Origin: Phymatolithon calcareum
Lineage: Eukaryota; Rhodophyta; Florideophyceae; Hapalidiales
Direction: 5' to 3'
Assembly: GCA_977006965.1 (NCBI GenBank)
Contig: OZ345385.1
Coordinates: forward strand, 1,302,001 to 1,366,000
Length of the DNA: 64,000 nucleotides
How positions within the stretch are numbered: the stretch's first letter is position 1; every line of letters begins with the position of its first letter. Both the position numbers and the translations under genes were made by a program. The notes under the pieces were generated by a model. It searched no databases. It saw nothing but the letters and a program-made list of their open reading frames with translations, and had not been told where the DNA came from. Below, one piece after another: positions 63,055-64,000 of the stretch.

Positions 63055-63915
63055 ATTTTCGAAGAACACACTTTGTCGGAGCAGCAAGGCCAAAGACGAT
63101 ACGGAGGTATGGCAATTTTCTGAGATGTGCCCGCCTCAATCCTGCCATTACATACCTCTTGAGATCATACACTGCGTGCAGACCACAAAGGATGGCATAC
63201 ATACGCCTCAGCAAGACAATTGCCGCTGGTGACTCGCATGGATCGATACCCTTTGTTATTTCTCGGCGCCACATCGGGTGGCAGCCGAGAAGCGACCACG
63301 CGCGACGACATCCGGGAGTCGATCGAAAGCGCTCAAGGTAGTCTTGGCGCCGCAACCGGTAACAGTGTAGAAGCAGCCTCGCTCGAAGGCGTTCCCGCGC
63401 CGACCAAAGCCGTTCGAGACAGTTGCGACGCTGCAACCAGCGACAGTCGAGAATCGGCCACGCGTGAAGACGTTCCCGCGCGAACGGAAGTCGGTCAAGA
63501 CTGTCTAGGCGCCACCACCGGTGGCAGAATAGAAGAAGCCTTACGCCAGCGACGAAAGGGCCAGGGATTTCTTCCAGATGTGTTTCGATGCGACCATCGC
63601 ACCGCGTTGCGCTACGCGGCGCTACACTGCAAGGGACCGAACTTCTGTGCGTCGGATTTGCGGTCGCGCGCACTCGGCGGCAGTTGAAGACGCGGCGCCA
63701 CGCGGCGAAGGGTAGAAAGCCTGTGAAATAGTCTCACCACCGCGCACTGTCGCCAGCGACTGCTTCAGAGTCCGAACCTTGCCGATCGAGTTCGCTACAT
63801 CAAGCCGAACGCCGAAGAAACCTTGATCTCCAGCGCACACATCGCAAGCACGCAGACGCATTCACACGGAGGCACGGATTACGGAATGTGCCTGAACCGA
63901 GACGTGAGCGCGCGT
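63055..63915 (+). repeat. Second copy of the direct repeat of about 0.9 kb
   Basis: See 60450-61310. This copy keeps an open frame through the 27-residue repeats. Identity is moderate, so the duplication is not recent. Confidence 0.7.
63220..63687 (+). CDS. Hypothetical protein with 27-residue repeats
   Basis: 155 codons. Three and a half units of exactly 27 residues can be aligned, for example GAATGNSVEAASLEGVPAPT and DAATSDSRESATREDVPART, with a G/D-A-x-T-x-x-S-x-E-A pattern and charged ends. It is hydrophilic and probably helical. The related unit set at 60680-60870 is frame-broken. No family recognised; the minus strand also has an open frame, so the coding strand is a judgement. Confidence 0.35.
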   Translation: MPLVTRMDRYPLLFLGATSGGSREATTRDDIRESIESAQGSLGAATGNSVEAASLEGVPAPTKAVRDSCDAATSDSRESATREDVPARTEVGQDCLGATTGGRIEEALRQRRKGQGFLPDVFRCDHRTALRYAALHCKGPNFCASDLRSRALGGS

Positions 63916-64000
63916 AAGGCAGCGAATCGCTTAAAGAGCTCTTGGTACGCCTCCTGTCCGTTCCCAGAAGGACTCGAGCGAAATCCTATTTCGCTTCATG
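63916..64000. other. End of window
   Basis: No feature seen. Confidence 0.4.

Noticed and set aside
1-64000. tRNA or rRNA genes
   Set aside because: GGTTCGAA-like words (for example near 13018 and 14112) lie within the transporter gene and lack a tRNA fold. No rRNA-like stretch was seen.

Overview
This is a 64 kb piece of a eukaryotic nuclear genome, dense in transposons. No rRNA, tRNA or CRISPR was found. The best guess is a florideophyte red alga such as Chondrus crispus. The reasons are compact, mostly intronless host genes, about 50% G+C, thick nests of retrotransposons and DNA transposons, and Hedgehog-type Hint ('Hog') domains like those reported from red algae. The species is inferred, not proven.

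Layout: 1-3590, 3' part of a LINE with endonuclease, reverse transcriptase (RT) and RNase H. 3591-10880, fragments of an unnamed repeat family ('X'), a tyrosine-recombinase-like gene in three copies, a second LINE insertion and GTACACC-rich spacers. 10914-12525, 3' half of a hAT transposon. 12763-14370 (-), an intact nodulin-like MFS transporter. 15117-19991 (+), an intact 1,624-residue NB-ARC protein with 17 nearly identical WD40 repeats. 21778-22782 (-), a trypsin/PDZ (HtrA-like) gene whose N-terminus is cut by a 977 bp MITE (22723-23699). 23973-38977, a probable 15 kb piggyBac-type composite. It holds a 3.9 kb palindrome carrying two Hint genes, a transposase region with SAP and YqaJ-nuclease modules, and a Ty1/copia element inserted into the transposase. 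39309-40921, a second, shorter piggyBac element. 41289-42520, a decayed hAT. 43000-47500, two copies of one LINE family, one hit by another LINE and the other by a MITE. 48420-50483, a truncated Ty3/gypsy element. 50650-54440, an unidentified GC-rich block. 54480-58619, a CACTA/EnSpm-like transposase, with a divergent ORF at 59208-60372 behind a perfect hairpin. 60450-64000, a direct repeat of about 1 kb with internal tandem arrays.

Only three loci look like ordinary host genes: the MFS transporter, the NB-ARC/WD40 receptor and the HtrA-like protease. The Hint genes may be host or element cargo. Almost everything else is mobile DNA. Insertion order can be read from target-site duplications: copia into piggyBac, LINE into X, LINE into LINE, MITE into LINE, MITE into the protease gene.

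The most interesting items are the NB-ARC/WD40 receptor, with variation confined to the predicted ligand-facing positions of homogenised repeats; the SAP-YqaJ-piggyBac architecture; the mirror-image Hint pair with an altered catalytic TxxH motif; and a Tudor-like insertion inside a LINE RNase H.
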